This document shows positions 30,736-42,800 of a stretch of 64,000 nt of DNA, one piece after another. Position numbers and translations under genes: made by a program. The first letter of the stretch is position 1. Every line of letters starts with the position of its first letter. Source of the DNA: Phytophthora colocasiae (lineage: Eukaryota; Oomycota; Peronosporomycetes; Peronosporales; Peronosporaceae); the NCBI GenBank assembly GCA_018806915.1, contig JAGKQI010000094.1, positions 806,001 through 870,000 on the forward strand. The letters run 5' to 3'. The notes beneath the pieces are model-generated. The model saw nothing but the letters and a program-made list of their open reading frames with translations, was not told the DNA's origin and did no database searches.

Positions 30736-33700
30736 ATGAGACCAACGAGAGTGAAAGGCGAGGATGGCGATGCGCGGCGACTGGATGCAGAAGTGGCTGC
30801 CGTGCGACGCGTGGAAACGCTGACGGACGGAAAACTGAGTGAATTGATGGCGAAGATGACGGAAGAGGTGGCGATGCGTGACGCTGAGCGAGCGGCGCTA
30901 TATCTGCCGACGGTGCGACCGGCGTGGGCTGCTACGCGGTTCGTACGTGAAGAACGAGAGCAGCAAGAAGAGGCGAGTGTGCAACCAGAGACGGGGAACG
31001 GCAGTGGCCGACGTCCAACTGGGGAAGGCGCGAAGGTAGTGGTGACTACGGACACGGTGGCTGCGGCGGACGCAGAGTCTCCAGGCAAGGACGCAGTGAG
31101 CAAGAGTGAGTCGACGGCCGTGGCAGCGAAAATTGCGACCGTGGCGCTGGATGAAGAGAAAGCAGTGTACCCGGCCGATGTGGACGACGAGGTGAAATCG
31201 AGTGGGACACAGGCGGTGAGCGAGGGTGAGTCGAGCGAAGACGACGGTAGCGACCGTCCCGGTGACTCTGAAGGTGACGTCGCTCGAGCACGGCAAGAAC
31301 GGCGACGGGCGCGGAAGACAATCAAGCAGCGGAAATTGAAGGCGAAGCAAGCAGCAGTACGAACCGCCATTCGCGAGGACGTTGAGGAGCGTGAGCGTCG
31401 GGCTACCGTGCAACACGAAGAGCGCGCACGACAAGCGACAGAGGCACTGACGGCACTTGAAGAACGACGGCGGCAGCGTACGAGTAAGGACAAGAGTTCG
31501 GACACACAAACGAGGAATTTGGCGCGGGTGAGCCTCACCAAACAGCGGCAGTCACCTGGAGTCGGTGATGACGGACTGGAACACGTTGGCGCTGAGGACG
31601 GACTCCCGACAGCGATACTGACGGTGGATAACGTGCGTAAGGAGGTGAAGTTGGACAGCTGTGCGAGATACTCGATCGCAGGAACTGACTGGATGGCCCA
31701 CGGAGACAAGGTGGCGAAAGTGGCGCCCGTGGACTACGTGGAGGGCATCGGTGGTTTCTTGCTGGACGTGGTCGGAGTGTGGCGTTTTGAATTTCGGAAC
31801 GTGTACGACGAGTTGATAAGCGTGGAAGCTTTGGTGGTCTCGGGATGTACGGATGAGTTCCTTCTCGGCGTGGACTTCATGCAGGCACGTGGAGCAACGA
31901 TGGACTTTGGGCGGAACGAAGTGCGATATAACGACGACGGCAGGGCGGTAGTGATCCCCTTTAGGACGACAGACAAGCAAGGCGGACGGAAGATTGCTGC
32001 TGTGAGAATTGCTGGAAGGCACGGTTGACGGCACGGACGGTGACGCCGGTGGTAGTGTCCGTGACAGCAAAAGATGGTGAACGTGGGCTGTTTATCCCAA
32101 CGCGAAACACGGGGGCAATCATGTTGGCGGCGACGGTGACAACGGCGCGCGGTGGAAAAGCATGGGTTCCAGCGATCAATGCGAACGATCGGGCGGCGAA
32201 CTTGCCGAACAAGCGCGAGTTGGGAACGTGGATTCCGGTGGACGATGACATGACCATCCTGGCGATGAATGACGGGCTAGGAACGAAGCGTTTGAACGAC
32301 TGGATGAGCAAACTGGGCGACAGCCAGACGCCATTGAAGAACGAGAGCGAGGTGAAAGTGGGCACCAAGGATCAGGAAGCTCGTGAGTTGGTGTTGAAGT
32401 TGTTGCGTGTGTACCGGGGGTTGTCTGCGGACGAGAGTGACTGCCCTCCAGCAACGGCGTTAAACATCCACCATCACATTGACACCGGCGAGACGACACC
32501 GATTATGTTGAAGCGGCGTCGACAGGCTCAAACGGAAGACAAGATAATTGAAGAGAACGTAGAGAAGATGCTCCGCGCCGGCGTTATCGAAGAAGGAGAT
32601 GGTGCATGGGGATTTCCCGTTGTATTAGTGCGCAAGAAAGATGGAGAAATACGCTTTTGCATTGACTATCGTGCTCTTAATAAGGTGACGAAAAAAGATG
32701 TGTATCCTCTGCCCCGGATCGACGAGACGTTGGAGGCGTTGGGAGGTGCTTTACTCTTCACGACCTTGGATTTGAAAGCGGGTTACTGGCAGATATTGGT
32801 TGCGCCAGAGGATCGGGACAAGACGGCGTTTACGACGAAGAGAGGACTGTACCGTTTCGTGAGGATGCCCTTTGGACTTACGAACGCGCCGTCTACTTTT
32901 CAAAGAATGATGAATCATGTATTGAGAGGGCTCACGTGGAGCACGTGTCTAGTTTATCTAGATGACATTATTATTTTCACGCGTGGCGGGATCGAGCGGC
33001 ACGTAGTGGAACTGGCGACGGTGTTGGAGAGACTGTCGATGGCTGGGTTGACGTTGAAGCTGAAGAAGTGCAGCTTCGCCATGCGATCGATGGAGTACTT
33101 GGGCCATGAGTTGAGCAACGAGGGTGTGAGACCGGTGGAGCGGCTGATCACAGCTGTACGGGAGTTTCCGAAGCCTCGCGACGCTCACGAGGTCAAGCGG
33201 TTTGTGCATCTGGCGGGCTATTATCGACGATTCGTGGAAGGATTCGGGTCGATTATGGCGCCAATGACAAAGTTGCTGAGAAAGAAGGTGGCGTGGGAAT
33301 GGACGGCGAAGCAGGATGAAGCGTTCGAGAAGGTGAAAGCGATCCTAACAAGCAAACCTCTCCTTATCTATCCTGACTTTCGACTGCCATTTCGAGTGGT
33401 GACGGATGCGAGTGTTGTTGGACTTGGCGCATGTTTGATGCAGGACCAAGGCAAGGGCTGGCAACCTGTGGCGTATGCGAGTAAGGTTAATAGCGAGACC
33501 GAGAGCAAGTACGGTATCACAGAACTGGAGTGTTTGGCGGTGGTCTGGGCGGTGAAGCTGTTTCGGCCCTACTTGTATGGGCGGCAGTTCGTCATAATTA
33601 CGGATCACTCGGCCTTGCGGTGGCTGATGACGAGTGCGAACTTGACGGGCAAGCTCCATCGTTGGGCGCTGACCCTGCAAGAGTTCGACTTTGTAGTCGA

Positions 33701-36581
33701 GTATAGACCTGGAAGCACTAATGTGGTGGCGGATGCGCTCTCGAGGGCTCCGGCGATTGGCGTGATGCGAGCAGCGGTTGGTAGAAGACGGCGTGCGCGG
33801 TTGCGGCGAGAAGCTGGGCAAGGACCACCAGCAAAGGGCGCGATGCGAGCGGCGGTTGGCAAGCGGCGGCGGTCGAAACGACGGACGGCGAAACAAGGGC
33901 GGTCGAGGACGGCGCGAGGCGCTGCAGATGGCGATACGACGGGCGCTAATAATGAGGGAGCGAGCGTGGACGGCGTGGCGTCGGAAACGGGAGCGACTGC
34001 TGGTTCGCTCGACGTTCAGGACGGTGGCGAGGACGTGGACGAGAAGCCTGTAGAGACGATAATGAGGACGAGTTTGGGCGACGCGGTGGCCGGCAAGGAC
34101 GGACGGCGACGACGGAAGGCGAGGACGGTGCCGACGGTCGACCAACGGGTGACTCGGGCCACTACGAGAAAGGAAGGCGAGCGGCAGTGGCAGGCGGAAG
34201 CAGAGCGTGCGCTGCGGGACTTTGCCATGGACGAGAAGACGGACGGAGTTGCGGGAACGGCACAGGATTCGGTAGTGCACGGCGCGACGGCGGCGCACGA
34301 ACGTGCGATGCTGGAAGCAGCGACAGAGACGGCGACAGGACGAGGAGCCGAGATGACGTGTGGCACGACCCCAGTACGGAACGAGGCGGACGTGGACTAC
34401 GGCGACGCGGTGTTGACTACGGACGCGGGCGATTCGATGGAAAACGGCAATTCGGTGAACCAGGCGAAGACGGCGACCGATGTGGCGAACGACAGTACGG
34501 CAGATGAGCACGGGCGCGCGGTACGGGATGAGACTCGGAATAACCTGGTGGCGGACGTGAGTGTGGGACAGGAGCAAGCAACGACCGAGACGCACGGCAC
34601 GACGGCGAGCAGGACGGACGTGAATCCTGGGGAAGGAAGTGACGAGCGACCGAGGGCGAATGCGGCGACGAGAAGTGCGGATCCAGCTCACGTACCGGCA
34701 GCGAGAGTGGACGACTCGGCGTTGGTGAATGAGACGGTGGCTGAAGACCTGCAGGCGAGTGACGATACGGCGGTTGCGCAGGTGGCGTCGGGTGACCAGT
34801 GCGTGGATGAGTCGACGATGGATGCGGCGTTGAGCGGGACGATGGAGACTGGCACGGCGGCCACGTATGAGGGAGATCACCGGCGTCGGCGTGCAGCGGA
34901 AGCCGAGCGGCGACGGTTGACGGAGCAGACCCTGCAAGTTACTGACGACGAGATCCAGGAGGAGCAGGCGAAGAGTCGGTTGGTGCAGCGATTGCTAACC
35001 GAGGGAGAGTATCGAGGGCAGAAGGTGGCCAAGGTGTTCGGCTTAGTGTTGATTGAGACGGTTAAGGGACGACGGGTGATTCTACCCCCGGCGTTGTGGG
35101 CTGTAGTGTTCAAGGAGTGTCACGATTCGGTGTGGGCGGGCCATTTGCGGGCTCCGCACACTTACGCGAGGATTGCAGTGACGTACTGGTGGCCGGGACT
35201 ACAAAACGAGGTGAAGAAATGGGTGCGCGGCTGTAGAGAGTGCGGCAGCAGGAAGGCGATGCCCAGAGAGGTGGTGCCGCCGCTGCGTAGTATCCGAGGA
35301 GGTGACGTGGGCGACAGGTGGGCTTTAGACGTGGCAGGCCCATTACCCGCGAGCGATGGCGGCAAACGTTACGTGATAGCGGCGGTGGAGTATGTGACTC
35401 GTTACGTGGTGGCGACGACGGTGGACCGGCACGTGGCGGAGAACGTGGCCGAGTTCCTGATGAAGGACGTGGTTTTGAAATTCGGGCCGTTCCGGGAGCT
35501 GTTGACGGATGGGGCACCCGAGTTGACGGGAAAAGTGATCGAGGAGTTGGTGACGATGTTGCAGGCGAGGCAAGCAAACCCCGTGCCTTACCGACCCCAA
35601 ATGATCGGCCTCGTCGAGAGATTTAACAGAACGTGGAAGGACATCGTGGCGACATTCATGCAGGATGAAGAGCAGCGCGACTGGGAGCGTTAGGTGAACT
35701 TTGCGGTGTACTCGTACAATTCTGGGCGGCACTCGACGGTCGCATTGTCCCCGAACGAGTTGATGTTAGGACGGCGCTTGAAGAGCCCGAACGAGTTATT
35801 GAGGACGACAGGACGAACGGAAGCTGGTGAGCTGAGCGCGTATCACCAGAAGTTGGTGGCGACGCTGAGGAGAAGTCACGAATGCGCAGAGAAGGCGAGG
35901 ATGCGCGAGCAGCAGCGACAAGCTCGGCATTACGACAAGAAGGTGAGACGGCGACGGACGTTCCGAACGAACGATAGGGTGTGGGTATACCGACCGCCGA
36001 GAGGGCCGAAGGCGACGAAGTTAGCGCACCAGTGGATGGGGCCGCTGAGGATAATTGAGGCCGTCGGTTACGACAACTACCTACTTGAACGAGAAGACAC
36101 GGAGGGTGAAGGCGAACAAATTATCGCCCACGTATCATTCTTAGTTTCCTATCACTACCCTGAAGATTGTCTGGTGGATGCGGCGAAGGACATTGCGGAC
36201 GAGCTGCAGTACGAGAATGAGGAAACGGACGGTGACGCAAGACCGAAGGACGGCGAGACTGGTAGAACAACGAAGGCTCCAGTGCGCGAGGCGACGGGAA
36301 CAGGAGGAAAGAAACGGCGTCGAAGAACAGTGGCGCGTGAAACAACAGGCGAGCAGCAGAACGAGCCTTTGGTGGAACTACGACGGCGAAGAAGACGGAA
36401 CGCCGCGGGGCAATACATCCTGGAGTTCGAGCTCCAACCCGAACGAGAAGTGCGACGACGATCAACCGGTCGCGTGTCCGAAGAGCATGATGGACGGTGC
36501 TGGGTGTCGGTCGACGAGTACGAGAGACTGTTTAAGGACGGTAGAGTCGTGGAAGACCCTAAATGTGGGGAAGGCGTGTAG
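30736..36581 (+). pseudogene. pol: Gypsy-1 unit 1 Pol (PR-RT-RH-IN), one frameshift and one shared nonsense codon
   Basis: Order: long charged spacer; aspartic protease with LDSCARYSIAG and LLGVDFM; RT with TTLDLKAGYWQI and VYLDDIIIF; RNase H with VVTDASVVGLG, TELECLAVVWAV, VIITDHSALRWL and ending DALSR; an unusual spacer of about 330 Ala/Thr/Asp-rich residues; integrase with a zinc finger (GHLRAPHTYARI...CREC), LDVAGP (D), LTDGAPE (D) and GLVERFNRT (E); GPL-type module (MGPLRIIEAVGYD); charged tail. Lesions: one base missing near 32013 (GGG in unit 2 is GG here), splitting protease from RT, and a TAG at 35691-35693 (DWER-stop-VNFAVYSYNSG) also present in unit 2. Relative to gag, pol lies in the -1 frame here. 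Confidence 0.8.
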
Positions 36582-36632
36582 CGGGTTGGATTGGGAGACG
36601 ACGGCGGACGGCGAACCTAAGGACAGCGAACC

Positions 36633-37436
36633 TAAGGACGATGAGGAGAACGAGTCGACCATGAAGCGCGTGGTTGAAGGACGGCACCAGCACAGTGCAG
36701 ACGTGGAGGTCCAACGGGACTAGGAACGACGAATGAGCATCGAGCGCAGCGCGCTGCTGAGCTGTTGATTGGGCGTTGATGCCTGCGGAGGGATTGCTCG
36801 ACGGAGGCCGTGTAGCGGAAGTGGTACAACGCGAGGTACGCGCAGTGAGAGCGGCTGCACGGAGGAGCGGTTTTGATGGGCAGTTTGGAATTCGCCACCG
36901 AGGGCGCAGAGTTCGGAATTTGCCACGACGGGCAAAGGACGATTGAGGAATCGAGGAGAAGGGCGCAGAGACCCTTAGACGTGGACGTGGGGCTGTGAGT
37001 CTTCAGCGACTTTGAGAAGAAGGGCGCTTTCTGACGGTGGAGCGGGAACGAGGAACTGGCGGACGACGACCGGGCTGGAGTGGCGCTGGACGTTGTTGGC
37101 GGGCTGGAACCTGGGGAACGACTTGGAGCGGAAGCGAGGAACTGGCGGACGACAACCGGGCTGGAATGGCGCTGGGCGTTGTTGGCGGGCTGGAACCTGG
37201 TGGACGACCTGCCGGACGAACCGTAGGAGACTCAGCAGTTGAGGTAGACGTGTATTGAGAGGTTAATAAATAGGATCGACCGTACCGCGTTACGGGAGAT
37301 CCGGCGCAGTACCAAGTGGGTGCTGTTGGCCAGTGGACGAGTTGAGAAACAAGTAAACGCCTGTTCGTCGCCCTAGGACGGCAGCGGGCTATACGACACG
37401 CCCAACTAGCCGGGCGAGATAAGAGGCTACGCTACA
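36633..37436 (+). repeat. Gypsy-1 LTR 2 (shared by both units)
   Basis: 804 bp, more than 99% identical to LTR 1 by eye, starting TAAGGACG where LTR 1 has TGAAGGACG. Serves as 3' LTR of unit 1 and 5' LTR of unit 2. The same 86-bp duplication is present. Confidence 0.85.
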
Positions 37437-37483
37437 TGGTGGTCATACAGGGGCCGAGGTTGAGACAACGAGGCGTAGAACGC

Positions 37484-39859
37484 ATGAAGACGATAACGAT
37501 GACGACAACATCCGAGACGGCCAGAAAAGCGGGCAACGAAGGCGAAACGGCCCAAGTCGAAGTCAAGCGCTGAGCGTGAACGGAAAAACGAAGATGACGA
37601 GCCCGGTGAGGAAATTCACGACGACGAAGGGAGCAGTCGACCCCAGAAGCTTCGCGCATGGTACTCAGGAGTCAGGCGACGGAGCACACCACCGAGCCGA
37701 GGCGTGAGGCAGTAGACGAGGGCAGGCGGCACTCGATGAGACCTTGGCACTGGCAGGGCAAATAGTAGCTGATATCCAAGCGCGCGAAGCAGAGTCGCAG
37801 GTGTCGCGGGGCGAAGAGGAAGCGTTGGACGCAGGAGGACTTGGTGACGGCCGTGACGGACGTGAACCAGACCAGCAAGCGAGAGTCGGCCACGAGGAGC
37901 CGAGCTTGGAAAACGTTACGGCACTGCTGCGAGAATTGGCCACCCACGTAGCCGAGCTGAAGGCTGGGCGAGCAAGACCACCCCGACGAGGGCGAGATGA
38001 GCAAGGACCGATTCTGCAGCCGCACGACGACGGAGTAGACACCGCTCCTGAAGAAGAGGTACTGGGACAGGGCAATGCGAACGAAGAGACCCCACGGCGA
38101 GAAGTGATCAACGACGGAAGTCGTAGAGCTGGCCGGCAACGCCGAGATGGAGACGATGGACGCGGACGCAGACCCAGGTACCGAGACGGGCGGCGCTCAG
38201 CTGGACGCGAACGACGACGACGTGATGAAGATGCCCAACGCGAGCGACGGCGTAGCCGGGAACGCCATGAACGCCGAAGAGAGCGGCGACAAATTCGTGC
38301 GGGAGGAGACCCACCCGACGACGAAGGAAGTTCGGGAGACTCCGACGACGATGGACGCCGACGGGGACCAGCCAGACGCGGCGACGGCGATGATAATGAC
38401 AGTAGTTCCGGCGATAGCTCCAGTGATAGCAGCTCCAGTGGCAGCAGCAACGAAGACGGCGATAGTGACGCGAGTCGAGGGGCACGTAGACGACGCGACC
38501 ACCGTCGACGCCGGGAGCCGCGGCGAGACCAGCATGAACGGCGCGGCCGGCACGAACGGCGAGATAGGCGAAGACGACGTGAGCGGCGCGAGAGCGAAGA
38601 ACGTGACGAACGGCGAAGACGAACGGGTCGACGCAACATCAGGGACTTGGAGTTGCCTACGTTCACGCCATCCGCGAGAGTATCTGTGACGACGTGGATA
38701 GATCGGGTGGATCTTGCGCTGCAGGGGGCGCGTGAATCCGGACGAGGCGAGTGGTCGGATAGAGCGCTGTACTTTATCCTGGGGAACAAACTACTTGAGA
38801 ATGCAGCACGCTGGTGGGTGAACGCCGACAGGAGACTGACGAGAGAACAGCGTACCTGGACGAATCTGAAGCGCAGCTTGCTCCGACGATACGCGCCACC
38901 ACAGGATCTCGCCGAGGCAGAATGGAGAGTGAACTCGAGAGCGATGATGGCGGGAGAAACGTACGCGGATTTCGCAGCCGGTCTGAGAGATGCAGCAGAT
39001 AGGAACGCGGTCGAAGAACGGGTGTTCCTGGCGCAATTCTACAGGAATCTGGACCGGACGACGAGACAACTGGTGAAGCAGCCGCCGGCTCCGCAGACGC
39101 TCGAGGAGGCTGTGGACAAGGCGACGGAGCTGAGCGATCCCATGGACAACGTAGCAAGGGGAATGCGAGCCATCGGACAACCTTTCCCTCCAGCGCCAGG
39201 TGCTCAGTTGATGCAAGTGAACGGACCGAACGGAACGACAGTGTTGATACCTGGGGTCGGTGGTATCGCAATACCAGAAGGAGCAGCAGCAGGGACCGCG
39301 GGAGATGCGCATGAGAGCCAGAGAGTACAGACGGAGGAAGAGCAGTTGGCTCTCTTCACCAATCCGCAGGGCGTGTACAACAGGTTGACGGGCGTGAATC
39401 AGCCGATCCCCGGCAGAGAATGGACTGGACGACGAGTGGGAACCGAAGGCAACTGGGAAGCGACGTGCTAGGAACCCTCCGACGAAAGAACAGAAGCAGC
39501 CGTCCAAGCGACACAAAGGGAATAAGCAGGAGACTACGAAGCCGGCGACAGCAACGCAGGCGAATGCAGCGGCTCCGACGGCACCGATTTTACAAGTAGC
39601 AGCGGGCGAACGGCGTGTAGAAGCACAAACGGCGGCGAAGACTCAAGCGGCGACTGGTTCAACGTTGAGCACGGGATGCCGAAGGTGCGGGAAGCAAGGT
39701 CACTGGGTGATGCAATGTCCCGACACACCGAGGTGCTATGCGTGCAACAACTCGGGACACTATGCGCGCGATTGCCCGGACAAGGACGCGAAGGCACGTA
39801 ACGACGAGTATCTGAAGCAGAGAGGTCAAGCACGAGGAAAGACGCCGGGAAACGAGTAG
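37484..39859 (+). pseudogene. gag: Gypsy-1 unit 2 Gag, several frameshifts
   Basis: Near-identical to unit 1 Gag but broken: a 4-base insertion near 37523, single-base losses near 37631 and 37722 (G runs), and an extra base near 39434 before the zinc knuckles. The knuckle part is open again at 39665-39859. The capsid core (37744-39430) is uninterrupted. The TAG at 39857-39859 is in the same frame as the pol that follows. Confidence 0.8.
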
Positions 39860-42800
39860 CGAGCGGCGTTGAGGATACGGCGTTCGAGTGCATTGCGAGC
39901 ACCCCGACGGATGAGACCAACGAGAGTGAAAGGCGAGGATGGCGATGCGCGGCGACTGGATGCAGAAGTGGCTGCCGTGCGACGCGTGGAAACGCTGACG
40001 GACGGAAAACTGAGTGAATTGATGGCGAAGATGACGGAAGAGGTGGCGATGCGTGACGCTGAGCGAGCGGCGCTATATCTGCCGACGGTGCGACCGGCGT
40101 GGGCTGCTACGCGGTTCGTACGTGAAGAACGAGAGCAGCAAGAAGAGGCGAGTGTGCAACCAGAGACGGGGAACGGCAGTGGCCGACGTCCAACTGGGGA
40201 AGGCGCGAAGGTAGTGGTGACTACGGACACGGTGGCTGCGGCGGACGCAGAGTCTCCAGGCAAGGACGCAGTGAGCAAGAGTGAGTCGACGGCCGTGGCA
40301 GCGAAAATTGCGACCGTGGCGCTGGATGAAGAGAAAGCAGTGTACCCGGCCGATGTGGACGACGAGGTGAAATCGAGTGGGACACAGGCGGTGAGCGAGG
40401 GTGAGTCGAGCGAAGACGACGGTAGCGACCGTCCCGGTGACTCTGAAGGTGACGTCGCTCGAGCACGGCAAGAACGGCGACGGGCGCGGAAGACAATCAA
40501 GCAGCGGAAATTGAAGGCGAAGCAAGCAGCAGTACGAACCGCCATTCGCGAGGACGTTGAGGAGCGTGAGCGTCGGGCTACCGTGCAACACGAAGAGCGC
40601 GCACGACAAGCGACAGAGGCACTGACGGCACTTGAAGAACGACGGCGGCAGCGTACGAGTAAGGACAAGAGTTCGGACACACAAACGAGGAATTTGGCGC
40701 GGGTGAGCCTCACCAAACAGCGGCAGTCACCTGGAGTCGGTGATGACGGACTGGAACACGTTGGCGCTGAGGACGGACTCCCGACAGCGATACTGACGGT
40801 GGATAACGTGCGTAAGGAGGTGAAGTTGGACAGCTGTGCGAGATACTCGATCGCAGGAACTGACTGGATGGCCCACGGAGACAAGGTGGCGAAAGTGGCG
40901 CCCGTGGACTACGTGGAGGGCATCGGTGGTTTCTTGCTGGACGTGGTCGGAGTGTGGCGTTTTGAATTTCGGAACGTGTACGACGAGTTGATAAGCGTGG
41001 AAGCTTTGGTGGTCTCGGGATGTACGGATGAGTTCCTTCTCGGCGTGGACTTCATGCAGGCACGTGGAGCAACGATGGACTTTGGGCGGAACGAAGTGCG
41101 ATATAACGACGACGGCAGGGCGGTAGTGATCCCCTTTAGGACGACAGACAAGCAAGGCGGACGGAAGATTGCTGCTGTGAGAATTGCTGGGAAGGCACGG
41201 TTGACGGCACGGACGGTGACGCCGGTGGTAGTGTCCGTGACAGCAAAAGATGGTGAACGTGGGCTGTTTATCCCAACGCGAAACACGGGGGCAATCATGT
41301 TGGCGGCGACGGTGACAACGGCGCGCGGTGGAAAAGCATGGGTTCCAGCGATCAATGCGAACGATCGGGCGGCGAACTTGCCGAACAAGCGCGAGTTGGG
41401 AACGTGGATTCCGGTGGACGATGACATGACCATCCTGGCGATGAATGACGGGCTAGGAACGAAGCGTTTGAACGACTGGATGAGCAAACTGGGCGACAGC
41501 CAGACGCCATTGAAGAACGAGAGCGAGGTGAAAGTGGGCACCAAGGATCAGGAAGCTCGTGAGTTGGTGTTGAAGTTGTTGCGTGTGTACCGGGGGTTGT
41601 CTGCGGACGAGAGTGACTGCCCTCCAGCAACGGCGTTAAACATCCACCATCACATTGACACCGGCGAGACGACACCGATTATGTTGAAGCGGCGTCGACA
41701 GGCTCAAACGGAAGACAAGATAATTGAAGAGAACGTAGAGAAGATGCTCCGCGCCGGCGTTATCGAAGAAGGAGATGGTGCATGGGGATTTCCCGTTGTA
41801 TTAGTGCGCAAGAAAGATGGAGAAATACGCTTTTGCATTGACTATCGTGCTCTTAATAAGGTGACGAAAAAAGATGTGTATCCTCTGCCCCGGATCGACG
41901 AGACGTTGGAGGCGTTGGGAGGTGCTTTACTCTTCACGACCTTGGATTTGAAAGCGGGTTACTGGCAGATATTGGTTGCGCCAGAGGATCGGGACAAGAC
42001 GGCGTTTACGACGAAGAGAGGACTGTACCGTTTCGTGAGGATGCCCTTTGGACTTACGAACGCGCCGTCTACTTTTCAAAGAATGATGAATCATGTATTG
42101 AGAGGGCTCACGTGGAGCACGTGTCTAGTTTATCTAGATGACATTATTATTTTCACGCGTGGCGGGATCGAGCGGCACGTAGTGGAACTGGCGACGGTGT
42201 TGGAGAGACTGTCGATGGCTGGGTTGACGTTGAAGCTGAAGAAGTGCAGCTTCGCCATGCGATCGATGGAGTACTTGGGCCATGAGTTGAGCAACGAGGG
42301 TGTGAGACCGGTGGAGCGGCTGATCACAGCTGTACGGGAGTTTCCGAAGCCTCGCGACGCTCACGAGGTCAAGCGGTTTGTGCATCTGGCGGGCTATTAT
42401 CGACGATTCGTGGAAGGATTCGGGTCGATTATGGCGCCAATGACAAAGTTGCTGAGAAAGAAGGTGGCGTGGGAATGGACGGCGAAGCAGGATGAAGCGT
42501 TCGAGAAGGTGAAAGCGATCCTAACAAGCAAACCTCTCCTTATCTATCCTGACTTTCGACTGCCATTTCGAGTGGTGACGGATGCGAGTGTTGTTGGACT
42601 TGGCGCATGTTTGATGCAGGACCAAGGCAAGGGCTGGCAACCTGTGGCGTATGCGAGTAAGGTTAATAGCGAGACCGAGAGCAAGTACGGTATCACAGAA
42701 CTGGAGTGGTTTGGCGGTGGTCTGGGCCAGGTGAAGCTGTTTCGGCCCTACTTGTATGGGCGGCAGTTCGTCATAATTACGGATCACTCGGCCTTGCGGT

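Noticed and set aside
33345..34937. 530-codon minus-strand frame opposite Gypsy-1 pol
   Set aside because: Arg/His-rich low-complexity reading opposite the RNase H end and the disordered spacer; no structure and no independent support.
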